Below, piece by piece: positions 1 to 5,273 of a stretch of 6,790 nucleotides of DNA (the stretch's first letter is position 1; each line of letters begins with the position of its first letter). Source of the stretch: an uncultured Haemophilus sp. (lineage in GTDB: Bacteria > Pseudomonadota > Gammaproteobacteria > Enterobacterales > Pasteurellaceae). The stretch spans positions 1 to 6,790 of the forward strand of contig CAUGKJ010000044.1 in assembly GCA_959600045.1 (NCBI GenBank), in the 5' to 3' direction. The notes under the pieces are model-generated. The model made no database searches and had not been told where the DNA came from. It saw only the letters and a list, made by a program, of their open reading frames with translations. The position numbers were made by a program, and so were the translations under genes.

Positions 1-1487
1 ATAATCGACATTCTTTCATGGAAAACCGTACTGCGAATGGCTTCTTTTTCTCGTAAAATTTGCTCAAGTTGAATTGCCGTTTGTGCTGTTTTACAAATTA
101 CTAAGATTTTTTCATTTCGGTGTGATTTTAGAAAATCAATTAACCAATGAATTTTTTCATCTACTTCAGCCGCATCAATCGTTACTTGGTGATAAACCCT
201 GTGCGGAAAACCTTTTACACCTTGGCGTGTATTGCGAAATAAAATACGGCTTGTACCATGTCTGTCGATGAGATTTTGAATGAGTTCTTGTCGTGCCGCT
301 TGCTTCTCCTCATCATTATGACAGGCTAAGGCTTTAAATAATGGTTCGACATCCTGCTCATGAAGTAAATCAGAAATATGATTTTTTTCGACCGCACTTA
401 GCGACTTCTCTGAGAGTAAAGATTGCACGGCATCCGCAACAGGTTGATAATTTTCCTGTTCCTTCAAGAACGCTTGGTAATCATAAAAACGCTCAGGATC
501 AAGCAAGCGTAAGCGTGCAAAATGGCTTTCTAAACCCAGTTGTTCTGGTGTTGCGGTGAGTAATAAAACAGACGGAATAGCATTCGCTAATTGTTCCATC
601 AATAAATAAGCGGTACTCGGCGCATTTTCAGACCAAGCCAAATGATGTGCTTCATCGACAATTAAACAGTCAAATTCAGCTTTAATAGCTTGTTGTACGC
701 GATGAGGATGTACTTTCAACCAATCTAATGCACAGATAATTAAGCTTTCCGTGCTAAATGGATTAATGGCTTGTTCAGCAAAATCTTCACAACGTTCTTC
801 ATCAAATAATGAAAAATGTAAATTAAAACGACGAAGCATTTCGACAAGCCATTGATGTTGCAAGGTTTCCGGTACAATAATTAAAACACGTTGTACTTTT
901 TCAGCAAAAAGCTGGTTTTGCAAAATCATGCCTGCTTCAATAGTTTTACCTAACCCCACTTCATCCGCTAAGAGCACGCGAGGATTGACACGATTTCCTA
1001 CCTCTTGCGCAATATGAAGTTGATGAGGAATTAAACCTGCACGATTGCCTCGTAAGCCACGCAAAGGCGATTGAAATTGAGCTTGTTGATGCAGAAGGGT
1101 TTGATAACGCAACGCAAAATGTTCACTGCGGTCAATTTGCGATGAAAAGAGGCGATCTTTGGCTTGGCTAAAGGAGATAATCGGAGAAAGTTCTTTTTCA
1201 TTGACGATAATCTCTTCGCCTTGCGCATTTTTGACCAAATAAAATAAGAGACCATTCATTTCCTGAACATCAAGGACTTCACCTTGCCAACCTGTTTGGT
1301 GATGAAGTTGTTCTCCTTTATTCAATGCAATTCGGGTTAATGGTGCTTGTGCCACCGCATAAATTCGGGTTTCATCCGTGGCAGGAAAGTGAAGGGTAAC
1401 AGAACGGAAATCTAAGGCTGTAATCATCCCTAATCCGAGGCTATTTTCTGTTTCGCTAATCCAACGTTGACCGATTGCAAATGACAT
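1..1487 (-). CDS. rapA: RNA polymerase-associated protein RapA (HepA), N-terminal half, cut by window edge
   Basis: Swi2/Snf2-family ATPase that binds RNA polymerase and helps recycle it after transcription; cytoplasmic. I translated the minus strand through to the edge: 495 complete codons with no stop or frameshift. In order: an N-terminal Tudor-like part (about residues 1-105, starting MSFAIGQRW), Walker [10 protein letters not shown] near residues 173-181, a DEAH box (VDEAHH) near 277-282, motif III TATP near 310, then [12 protein letters not shown] and [12 protein letters not shown] opening the second helicase lobe. The remaining C-terminal half lies outside the window. Start choice: two ATGs stand in tandem (1490 and 1487). 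AGGA lies about 5 nt before the second, and family members begin M-x-F, so I prefer 1487. The linker between the lobes is about 44 residues shorter than I recall for E. coli RapA. It diverges from pnuC. Identity is very secure. Confidence 0.95.
   Translation of the reverse strand, partial: MSFAIGQRWISETENSLGLGMITALDFRSVTLHFPATDETRIYAVAQAPLTRIALNKGEQLHHQTGWQGEVLDVQEMNGLLFYLVKNAQGEEIIVNEKELSPIISFSQAKDRLFSSQIDRSEHFALRYQTLLHQQAQFQSPLRGLRGNRAGLIPHQLHIAQEVGNRVNPRVLLADEVGLGKTIEAGMILQNQLFAEKVQRVLIIVPETLQHQWLVEMLRRFNLHFSLFDEERCEDFAEQAINPFSTESLIICALDWLKVHPHRVQQAIKAEFDCLIVDEAHHLAWSENAPSTAYLLMEQLANAIPSVLLLTATPEQLGLESHFARLRLLDPERFYDYQAFLKEQENYQPVADAVQSLLSEKSLSAVEKNHISDLLHEQDVEPLFKALACHNDEEKQAARQELIQNLIDRHGTSRILFRNTRQGVKGFPHRVYHQVTIDAAEVDEKIHWLIDFLKSHRNEKILVICKTAQTAIQLEQILREKEAIRSTVFHERMSI
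391..399 (-). repeat. DNA uptake signal sequence (Hin type) inside rapA
   Basis: Perfect ACCGCACTT, the complement of the 9-bp Haemophilus uptake signal AAGTGCGGT. On the coding strand it reads AGT GCG GTC and encodes Ser-Ala-Val, between the two ATPase lobes of RapA. Confidence 0.9.
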
Positions 1488-1524
1488 CATCTTCCTCTTA
1501 ATGAATCTCTTAAAATGGGGCGAT

Positions 1525-1553
1525 ATTGTAGTCTGATTATAAGGGAAAGCAAG
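1525..1553 (-). promoter_or_regulatory. Possible rapA promoter
   Basis: Two overlapping candidates read toward rapA. The first is a perfect -10, TATAAT (1541 to 1536), without a good -35. The second is TTGCTT (1553-1548), a 17-nt spacer and TACAAT (1530-1525). The first would start transcription near 1529-1532, which puts the centre of the CRP-type palindrome about 60-64 bp upstream, the usual spacing of a class I CRP-activated promoter. Prediction by eye only. Confidence 0.4.
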
Positions 1554-1584
1554 GCATGGACATCTAAAAGTATGAAAAATAAAG

Positions 1585-1600
1585 TGTGATTTTTCTCACA
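1585..1600. promoter_or_regulatory. CRP-type operator (perfect TGTGA-N6-TCACA)
   Basis: TGTGATTTTTCTCACA has both consensus CRP half-sites at exact 6-bp spacing, in the rapA-pnuC divergent gap. The core is the canonical TGTGA form, not the TGCGA form of Sxy-dependent competence (CRP-S) sites. It could serve either gene. The spacing to the predicted rapA -10 (about -62) is better than to the weak pnuC candidate (about -70). Binding is inferred from the match. Confidence 0.7.
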
Positions 1601-1626
1601 ATAATTAAATTAAATGTCACCTAAGC

Positions 1627-1655
1627 TTTACTTTAAAAAAGTGCGGTGTAAAAAT
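1627..1655 (+). promoter_or_regulatory. Weak candidate pnuC promoter overlapping an uptake signal
   Basis: TTTACT (1627-1632), a 17-nt spacer and AAAAAT (1650-1655) preceded by TGT, giving an extended -10 appearance. Each hexamer matches consensus at 4 of 6 positions. It would give a leader of about 25 nt before the pnuC start. The uptake signal at 1639-1647 would fill the spacer. Another -10-like element, TGGCATACT, lies at 1655-1663. Confidence 0.25.
1639..1647 (+). repeat. DNA uptake signal sequence in the pnuC leader region
   Basis: Perfect AAGTGCGGT followed by A/T-rich runs (TAAAAAT, then TACTTTTT), which resembles the extended Haemophilus uptake consensus. It has no inverted partner nearby, so it is not part of a terminator. 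Confidence 0.9.
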
Positions 1656-1686
1656 GGCATACTTTTTCATAAAACAGGAGTGTTCC

Positions 1687-2370
1687 ATGAATTGGACAGA
1701 ACGACTTAAAGAAGAATTTTTATCAGGTTGGAAGCCTTTTGAAGTGGCATGGGTAGTTATTTTCCTTGCCGCGCAAATTATTGCTTATGTTCTTGCACCG
1801 GATAGCCTATTAGGCATGATTTCGGGGATTGCCGGTATTCTCTGCGTGGTATTGGTGAGTAAAGGAAAAATAAGTAACTATTTCTTTGGGCTTATTTTTG
1901 CTTACACTTATTTTTATGTCGCTTGGGGAAACAATTTCCTTGGTGAAATGAATACGGTGCTCTATGTGTATATTCCATCACAATTTATCGGTTATTTTAT
2001 GTGGAAACAACACATGCAAAACGATAATGGCGGTGAAAGTGTAATTGCCAAAGCCTTGACGCCAAAAGGTTGGGCTGTTTTACTCGTGAGTGTTGGGATT
2101 GGAACATTCTGCTTTGTGCAAGCCTTAAACGCGGCAGGCGGGAGTTCTACAGGATTAGATGGTTTAACCACGATTATCACCGTAGCGGCGCAATTATTGA
2201 TGATTTTGCGTTATCGTGAGCAATGGTTATTATGGATTGTCTTAAATGTGCTTTCCATTTTGCTTTGGGCAGAACAGCCAGCAATGTACTTAATGTATAG
2301 TGCTTACTTACTTAACTCATTGTATGGTTATTACAACTGGACGAAACTCGTCAAAGTGGAAAGCCACTAA
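1687..2370 (+). CDS. pnuC: Nicotinamide riboside transporter PnuC
   Basis: Inner-membrane facilitator that imports nicotinamide riboside, which NadR-type kinases then trap and convert to NAD. In Haemophilus species that lack de novo NAD synthesis this is part of V-factor use. The 227-residue protein is a usual family length and consists mainly of hydrophobic segments, roughly residues 20-37, 41-57, 63-80, 90-106, 130-147, 160-175, 180-195 and 200-217. Family marks include KGKISNYFFG (59-68), FMWKQH (104-109), the Trp183-x3-Asn187 pair corresponding to substrate-contacting residues in PnuC structures as I recall them, and NSLYGYYNW (210-218). Start choice: ATG 1687 has AGGAG six bases upstream; an in-frame ATG at 1654 would add 11 residues but lacks a ribosome site. 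It is a single gene, diverging from rapA and ending at a shared terminator with trmN6. The CRP-type site upstream may regulate it. Confidence 0.95.
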   Translation: MNWTERLKEEFLSGWKPFEVAWVVIFLAAQIIAYVLAPDSLLGMISGIAGILCVVLVSKGKISNYFFGLIFAYTYFYVAWGNNFLGEMNTVLYVYIPSQFIGYFMWKQHMQNDNGGESVIAKALTPKGWAVLLVSVGIGTFCFVQALNAAGGSSTGLDGLTTIITVAAQLLMILRYREQWLLWIVLNVLSILLWAEQPAMYLMYSAYLLNSLYGYYNWTKLVKVESH

Positions 2371-2384
2371 TCACATCAATAAAA

Positions 2385-2406
2385 AAGGGCATAGTAATAT
2401 GCCCTT
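2385..2406. terminator. Bidirectional terminator between pnuC and trmN6
   Basis: A perfect 9-bp stem, AAGGGCATA / TATGCCCTT, with a GTAA loop. On the minus strand it runs into TTTTTT (complement of 2381-2386), a good U-tract for trmN6. On the plus strand it is followed by ACATTTTT, a weaker tract for pnuC. The stem covers the first two bases of the trmN6 stop codon on the plus strand (2405-2406). Confidence 0.8.
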
Positions 2407-3103
2407 ACATTTTTAAATAAAATGCCTTCGTCAACGTAATAAATGCTTCTGTGTATTGATTGTTTTCGTCATAAATCACCAAGCTATCTTTTACCTGTGG
2501 TAAATGCTCTCGGCTAAACGTGAGTAACATCCGTTGTGGATCTTTCCCTATTTTTGTAATGACATCAGTCTGCTTAATGCAATAAAGTGCGGTTGAATTT
2601 ATCAATGTTTTCCCTGCTTCATAAGGCAAGACAAAACTGATCTTTCCTTTTTCGGATAAACAATTTGCCGCCCAATTTAACCAATCTAAATGGCTTTGTT
2701 GAACATAACGGGCAAGCGCTCGTTCGTCATTTTTACATTCCACACCTTGCGCAAAATAAGGCGGATTCGCCACAATTAAATCAAATTGATGTGCTGTTTG
2801 TTGGCAATAAGTTTGCACATCTTGGCGTGTTAAATGAAGACGATTGTGCCATGGCGAAGCTTGGAAGTTTTCTTGTGCTTGTTGTGCTGCAAGGGGATCA
2901 AGTTCAACGGCTTCAATTTGGCAATGCTCATGACTTCGTTGGGCTAACATTAATGCAACCAAGCCTGTGCCAGTTCCCATATCAAGAATACGCTGACAGT
3001 CAGACACATCCGCCCAAGCACCCAGTAAAATGCCGTCAGTGCCGACTTTCATTGCACAATGTTGTTGATTAATATGGAATTGTTTAAAGGTAAAGCTGCT
3101 CAT
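2405..3103 (-). CDS. trmN6: tRNA1(Val) (adenine(37)-N6)-methyltransferase TrmN6 (YfiC)
   Basis: SAM-dependent enzyme that methylates N6 of adenine 37, next to the anticodon of tRNA1(Val); cytoplasmic. The 232-residue protein has the Rossmann methyltransferase order: FTFKQF and KVGTDGILLGAW at the N-terminus (residues 4-9 and 19-30), motif I DMGTGTG (41-47), the acidic strand-2 end EAVELD (64-69), and the catalytic NPPY of N6-adenine methyltransferases (113-116). The ending FYLKM matches the YfiC family ending FYLFM. E. coli YfiC is slightly longer (about 245 residues), mainly at the N-terminus. The start at 3103 fits the family but has no clear Shine-Dalgarno. It diverges from srmB as in E. 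coli, which supports both names. No convincing promoter was found in the 70-bp gap on this strand. Confidence 0.94.
   Translation of the reverse strand: MSSFTFKQFHINQQHCAMKVGTDGILLGAWADVSDCQRILDMGTGTGLVALMLAQRSHEHCQIEAVELDPLAAQQAQENFQASPWHNRLHLTRQDVQTYCQQTAHQFDLIVANPPYFAQGVECKNDERALARYVQQSHLDWLNWAANCLSEKGKISFVLPYEAGKTLINSTALYCIKQTDVITKIGKDPQRMLLTFSREHLPQVKDSLVIYDENNQYTEAFITLTKAFYLKM
2585..2593 (+). repeat. DNA uptake signal sequence inside trmN6
   Basis: Perfect AAGTGCGGT on the plus strand. On the trmN6 coding strand it reads ACC GCA CTT and encodes Thr-Ala-Leu in the C-terminal part of the enzyme, away from the SAM and NPPY motifs. Confidence 0.9.
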
Positions 3104-3121
3104 AAAATCTTGCGGAAAATG

Positions 3122-3130
3122 ACCGCACTT
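3122..3130 (-). repeat. DNA uptake signal sequence in the trmN6-srmB gap
   Basis: Perfect ACCGCACTT, five bases before the putative srmB -10 box. It is unpaired, so not part of a hairpin. Confidence 0.9.
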
Positions 3131-3135
3131 TCAGG

Positions 3136-3141
3136 TATAAT
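3136..3141 (+). promoter_or_regulatory. Putative srmB promoter -10 box
   Basis: A perfect TATAAT lies 32 bases before the srmB start codon, which would give a leader of about 25 nt. No good -35 is present: at 17-bp spacing the hexamer is CGGAAA, and TTGCGG (3110-3115) sits 20 bp away. The uptake signal occupies part of the spacer. Confidence 0.4.
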
Positions 3142-3173
3142 CAGACCCAATTTTAACAAATTAACGCAAAATA

Positions 3174-4502
3174 ATGAATTTATCCCCATTTGAAGAATTC
3201 GATCTTTCCCCCGAATTATTAAAAGCCTTAGAAAAGAAAGGCTACACCCGTCCAACCGCAATCCAATTAGAAGCGATTCCGGCAGCCATGGAAGAACGTG
3301 ATGTGCTCGGTTCTGCACCAACAGGTACAGGCAAAACTGCTGCATTTTTATTGCCAGCGATTCAGCATTTATTGGATTATCCACGTCGTAAACCAGGCGC
3401 ACCTCGCATTTTAATTTTAACGCCAACCCGTGAGTTAGCGATGCAGGTTGCAGAGCAAGCGGAAGAGTTGGCGCAATTCACGCATTTGAAGATTGCTACG
3501 ATTACTGGCGGTGTGGCGTATCAAAATCATGGGGAAGTGTTTAATTCGAATCAGGATATCGTGGTGGCAACACCGGGGCGTTTATTGCAATACATCAAAG
3601 AAGAGAACTTTGATTGTCGTGCGGTAGAAATGCTGATTTTTGATGAAGCGGATCGCATGTTGCAAATGGGCTTTGGGCAAGATGCGGAGAAAATTGCCGC
3701 TGAAACGCGTTGGCGTAAACAAACCCTTCTTTTCTCTGCCACATTAGAAGGGGAGTTATTAGTTGATTTCGCAGAACGTTTATTGAATGATCCGGTAAAA
3801 ATCGATGCAGAACCAAGCCGTCGCGAGCGTAAGAAAATCAACCAATGGTATTATCACGCCGACAGCAATGAACATAAAATCAAGTTGCTTGCGCGTTTTA
3901 TCGAAACCGAGAACGTGAGTCGCGGCATTGTGTTTGTCCGTCGTCGCGAAGATGTGCGTGAGCTTTCTGAAACTTTGCGTAAACGTGGCATTCGCTCCAC
4001 TTATCTAGAAGGCGATATGGCGCAAACACAACGTAATAATGCCATTGATAAATTGAAATCGGGAGTTGTTACTGTGTTAGTGGCCACTGATGTGGCTGCT
4101 CGCGGGATTGATATTGATGATGTGACGCACGTCATGAACTTCGATTTGCCTTACAGCGCGGATACCTATTTACATCGTATTGGTCGCACGGCTCGTGCAG
4201 GGAAAAAGGGTACTGCTGTTTCTTTTGTGGAGGCTCATGATTACAAATTGCTCGGTAAAATTAAACGCTATACGGAAGAACTGTTGAAAGCGCGTATTTT
4301 AGAAGGGCTAGAACCTCGTACTAAACCACCGAAAGATGGGGAAGTGAAATCCATATCTAAAAAACAGAAAGCGCGTATTAAAGAAAAGCGTGAAGAAAAG
4401 AAAAAATCAGAGGTGAAGAAGAAAGCTAAACTTCGTCATAAAGATACGAAAAACATTGGTAAACGCCGTAAACCAAGCGCAGAAAAAACAGCCGAGAAAT
4501 AA
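3174..4502 (+). CDS. srmB: ATP-dependent RNA helicase SrmB (DEAD-box)
   Basis: DEAD-box helicase acting early in assembly of the large ribosomal subunit. The 442-residue length is close to E. coli SrmB (about 444). All helicase motifs are intact: an upstream Phe (6 or 9) and Q motif ending at Gln31, motif I APTGTGKT (48-55), Ia PTREL (84-88), Ib TPGR (133-136), II DEAD (157-160), III SAT (188-190), V ATDVAARGID (304-313) and VI HRIGRTARAG (334-343). A Lys/Arg-rich tail from about residue 385 includes RHKDTKNIGKRRKPS, nearly the same as the E. coli SrmB tail; this separates it from RhlE, DeaD and RhlB. The start matches the family N-terminus, but no clear Shine-Dalgarno precedes it, only an A-rich leader. 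It ends nine bases before a strong hairpin terminator and diverges from trmN6. Confidence 0.96.
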   Translation: MNLSPFEEFDLSPELLKALEKKGYTRPTAIQLEAIPAAMEERDVLGSAPTGTGKTAAFLLPAIQHLLDYPRRKPGAPRILILTPTRELAMQVAEQAEELAQFTHLKIATITGGVAYQNHGEVFNSNQDIVVATPGRLLQYIKEENFDCRAVEMLIFDEADRMLQMGFGQDAEKIAAETRWRKQTLLFSATLEGELLVDFAERLLNDPVKIDAEPSRRERKKINQWYYHADSNEHKIKLLARFIETENVSRGIVFVRRREDVRELSETLRKRGIRSTYLEGDMAQTQRNNAIDKLKSGVVTVLVATDVAARGIDIDDVTHVMNFDLPYSADTYLHRIGRTARAGKKGTAVSFVEAHDYKLLGKIKRYTEELLKARILEGLEPRTKPPKDGEVKSISKKQKARIKEKREEKKKSEVKKKAKLRHKDTKNIGKRRKPSAEKTAEK

Positions 4503-4510
4503 TAAAAAAC

Positions 4511-4541
4511 AACCGCACTCATTAAGTGCGGTTATTTTTTT
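4511..4541. terminator. Bidirectional terminator built from an uptake-signal hairpin
   Basis: A perfect 9-bp stem, AACCGCACT / AGTGCGGTT, with a CATTA loop, followed by A and seven Ts on the plus strand to end srmB. On the minus strand it is followed by G and six Ts (complement of 4504-4509) to end the lipoprotein gene. The right arm contains a perfect uptake signal (4524-4532). The left arm is an 8-of-9 match (4512-4520, ACCGCACTC). Confidence 0.9.
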
Positions 4542-4543
4542 GA

Positions 4544-4747
4544 CTATTTATTGACTTGGCTACCGATTACGCCACCTAATGCGGCACCACCTAATGTGGT
4601 TGCGGCATTACCACCAAGCATATAGCCTGCTGCACCACCGATAGCTGCGCCGGTTGTTGTATTTTTTTGAGTACGACTCATATTTCCACATGCAGCAAGA
4701 GAAATAACAGTCATCGCGATAACAAGTGATTTTCCAATTAATTTCAT
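4544..4747 (-). CDS. osmB: OsmB-like glycine-zipper lipoprotein
   Basis: Small predicted lipoprotein of 67 residues. A lysine and a hydrophobic stretch (residues 2-19) lead into the lipobox LAAC with lipidated Cys20. Position +2 is Gly, not Asp, so outer-membrane sorting by Lol is expected. Residues 33-62 form a glycine zipper (GAAIGGAAG, then TLGGAALGGVIG). The pattern N-T-x-x-G...LGGAALGGVIGSQVNK closely follows the end of E. coli OsmB (about 72 residues), an osmotically and stationary-phase induced lipoprotein; the exact role is unknown. GGAGAG lies five bases before the ATG. The gene converges on srmB and follows the DUF4298 gene with a 127-bp gap. The lipoprotein and zipper calls are secure; orthology with osmB is likely but could be another member of this loose family. 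Confidence 0.85.
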   Translation of the reverse strand: MKLIGKSLVIAMTVISLAACGNMSRTQKNTTTGAAIGGAAGYMLGGNAATTLGGAALGGVIGSQVNK

Positions 4748-4774
4748 AGGATCTCTCCGTGTTTAACATATAAA

Positions 4775-4792
4775 ACTATCCATCGTGATAGT
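4775..4792. promoter_or_regulatory. Inverted repeat upstream of the OsmB-like gene
   Basis: ACTATC-N6-GATAGT, two perfect 6-bp arms, 27 bases before the start codon at 4747. It could be an operator or a small leader hairpin; no known factor was recognised. No convincing -35/-10 pair was found here; TACTAT on the minus strand (4793-4788) overlaps the right arm and could serve as a -10. Confidence 0.3.
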
Positions 4793-4874
4793 AATCCGTA
4801 AGACAATCAGACATGAATAAAGTTCAAAAATATGCTTTTTTTCTGATTTTTTAAACGATCAAATATGCTAAATG

Positions 4875-5195
4875 TTATTCTTTAGTCTGATTTAACACCT
4901 TTGCGATTACTTTCAAATATTCAATCGCCAATCCATGGTGTCCTGTACTTGCATTAAATACTAAATCTTCACTTAATACACCACAAGGCATATCCTTAGG
5001 GATCTTACCGTCCTCATAAGCTTGATAATCTTCTCGCCAGTCACCATCAAAATAATAGTGTTCTAAGGTTTTCATTTTTGGTAAGAAGGCTTGCCATTTT
5101 TCAAGAAATTGTTCCGCTTCGACTAAGAAACTTTCTGTTTCGTTGAGAAGGTTTTCCATTTCTGAAATTTTATTTAAGCGTGATTGAGATAACAT
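4875..5195 (-). CDS. DUF4298 family protein of unknown function
   Basis: Conserved cytoplasmic protein of 106 residues, function unknown. The first half (residues about 1-45) is rich in Glu, Leu and Lys and probably an alpha-helical hairpin or short coiled coil. The second half carries the family block: LEHYYFDGDWREDYQAYEDG, then a Cys-Gly-Val-Leu-Ser-Glu-Asp stretch, an Asn-Ala-Ser-Thr-Gly turn and a closing amphipathic helix. There is no signal peptide or membrane segment. Start choice: ATG 5195 has GGAG six bases upstream. An in-frame TTG at 5207 would add four residues, but it overlaps that GGAG and so is unlikely. The gene follows gnd in the same direction, but a uptake-signal hairpin lies between them, ending 28 nt before this start. 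No clear terminator follows it, so it might be read together with the lipoprotein gene. Confidence 0.82.
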   Translation of the reverse strand: MLSQSRLNKISEMENLLNETESFLVEAEQFLEKWQAFLPKMKTLEHYYFDGDWREDYQAYEDGKIPKDMPCGVLSEDLVFNASTGHHGLAIEYLKVIAKVLNQTKE

Positions 5196-5207
5196 GCTTT
5201 TCTCCAA

Positions 5208-5251
5208 AATAAGATAAAAATAAACCGCACTTTATGCGAACAAAGTGCGGT
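5208..5251 (-). terminator. gnd terminator made of two inverted uptake signals
   Basis: A perfect 10-bp stem, ACCGCACTTT / AAAGTGCGGT (5224-5233 and 5242-5251), with an 8-nt loop. Both arms are perfect uptake signals (5224-5232 minus, 5243-5251 plus). In the gnd direction the stem is followed by the T-rich TTTATTTTTATC. It lies 22 bases after the gnd stop and 28 bases before the DUF4298 start. Confidence 0.85.
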
Positions 5252-5273
5252 GAGTTTATCACGAGTTTTTTAC

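Noticed and set aside
74..559. Plus-strand open frames of 65 and 72 codons opposite rapA
   Set aside because: They lie inside the clearly coding minus-strand rapA frame, and their translations look like no known protein.
1654..1686. Upstream ATG that would extend PnuC by 11 residues
   Set aside because: No ribosome site precedes it, while ATG 1687 has AGGAG at six bases and gives the usual PnuC N-terminus and length.
2665..3072. A 135-codon plus-strand frame opposite trmN6
   Set aside because: Fully antisense to a well-conserved methyltransferase; no family features and no ribosome site. It is a shadow frame.
3551..3841. Minus-strand open frames opposite srmB
   Set aside because: Two overlapping frames opposite conserved helicase motifs, with low-complexity basic translations; shadows of srmB.
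5196..5207. TTG start adding four residues to the DUF4298 protein
   Set aside because: The TTG overlaps the GGAG that serves ATG 5195, so that GGAG could not serve it.
5224..5251. Reading the inverted AAGTGCGGT pair as a transposon end or recombination site
   Set aside because: It is the common Haemophilus uptake-signal hairpin terminator, placed just after the gnd stop with a T-rich tract.
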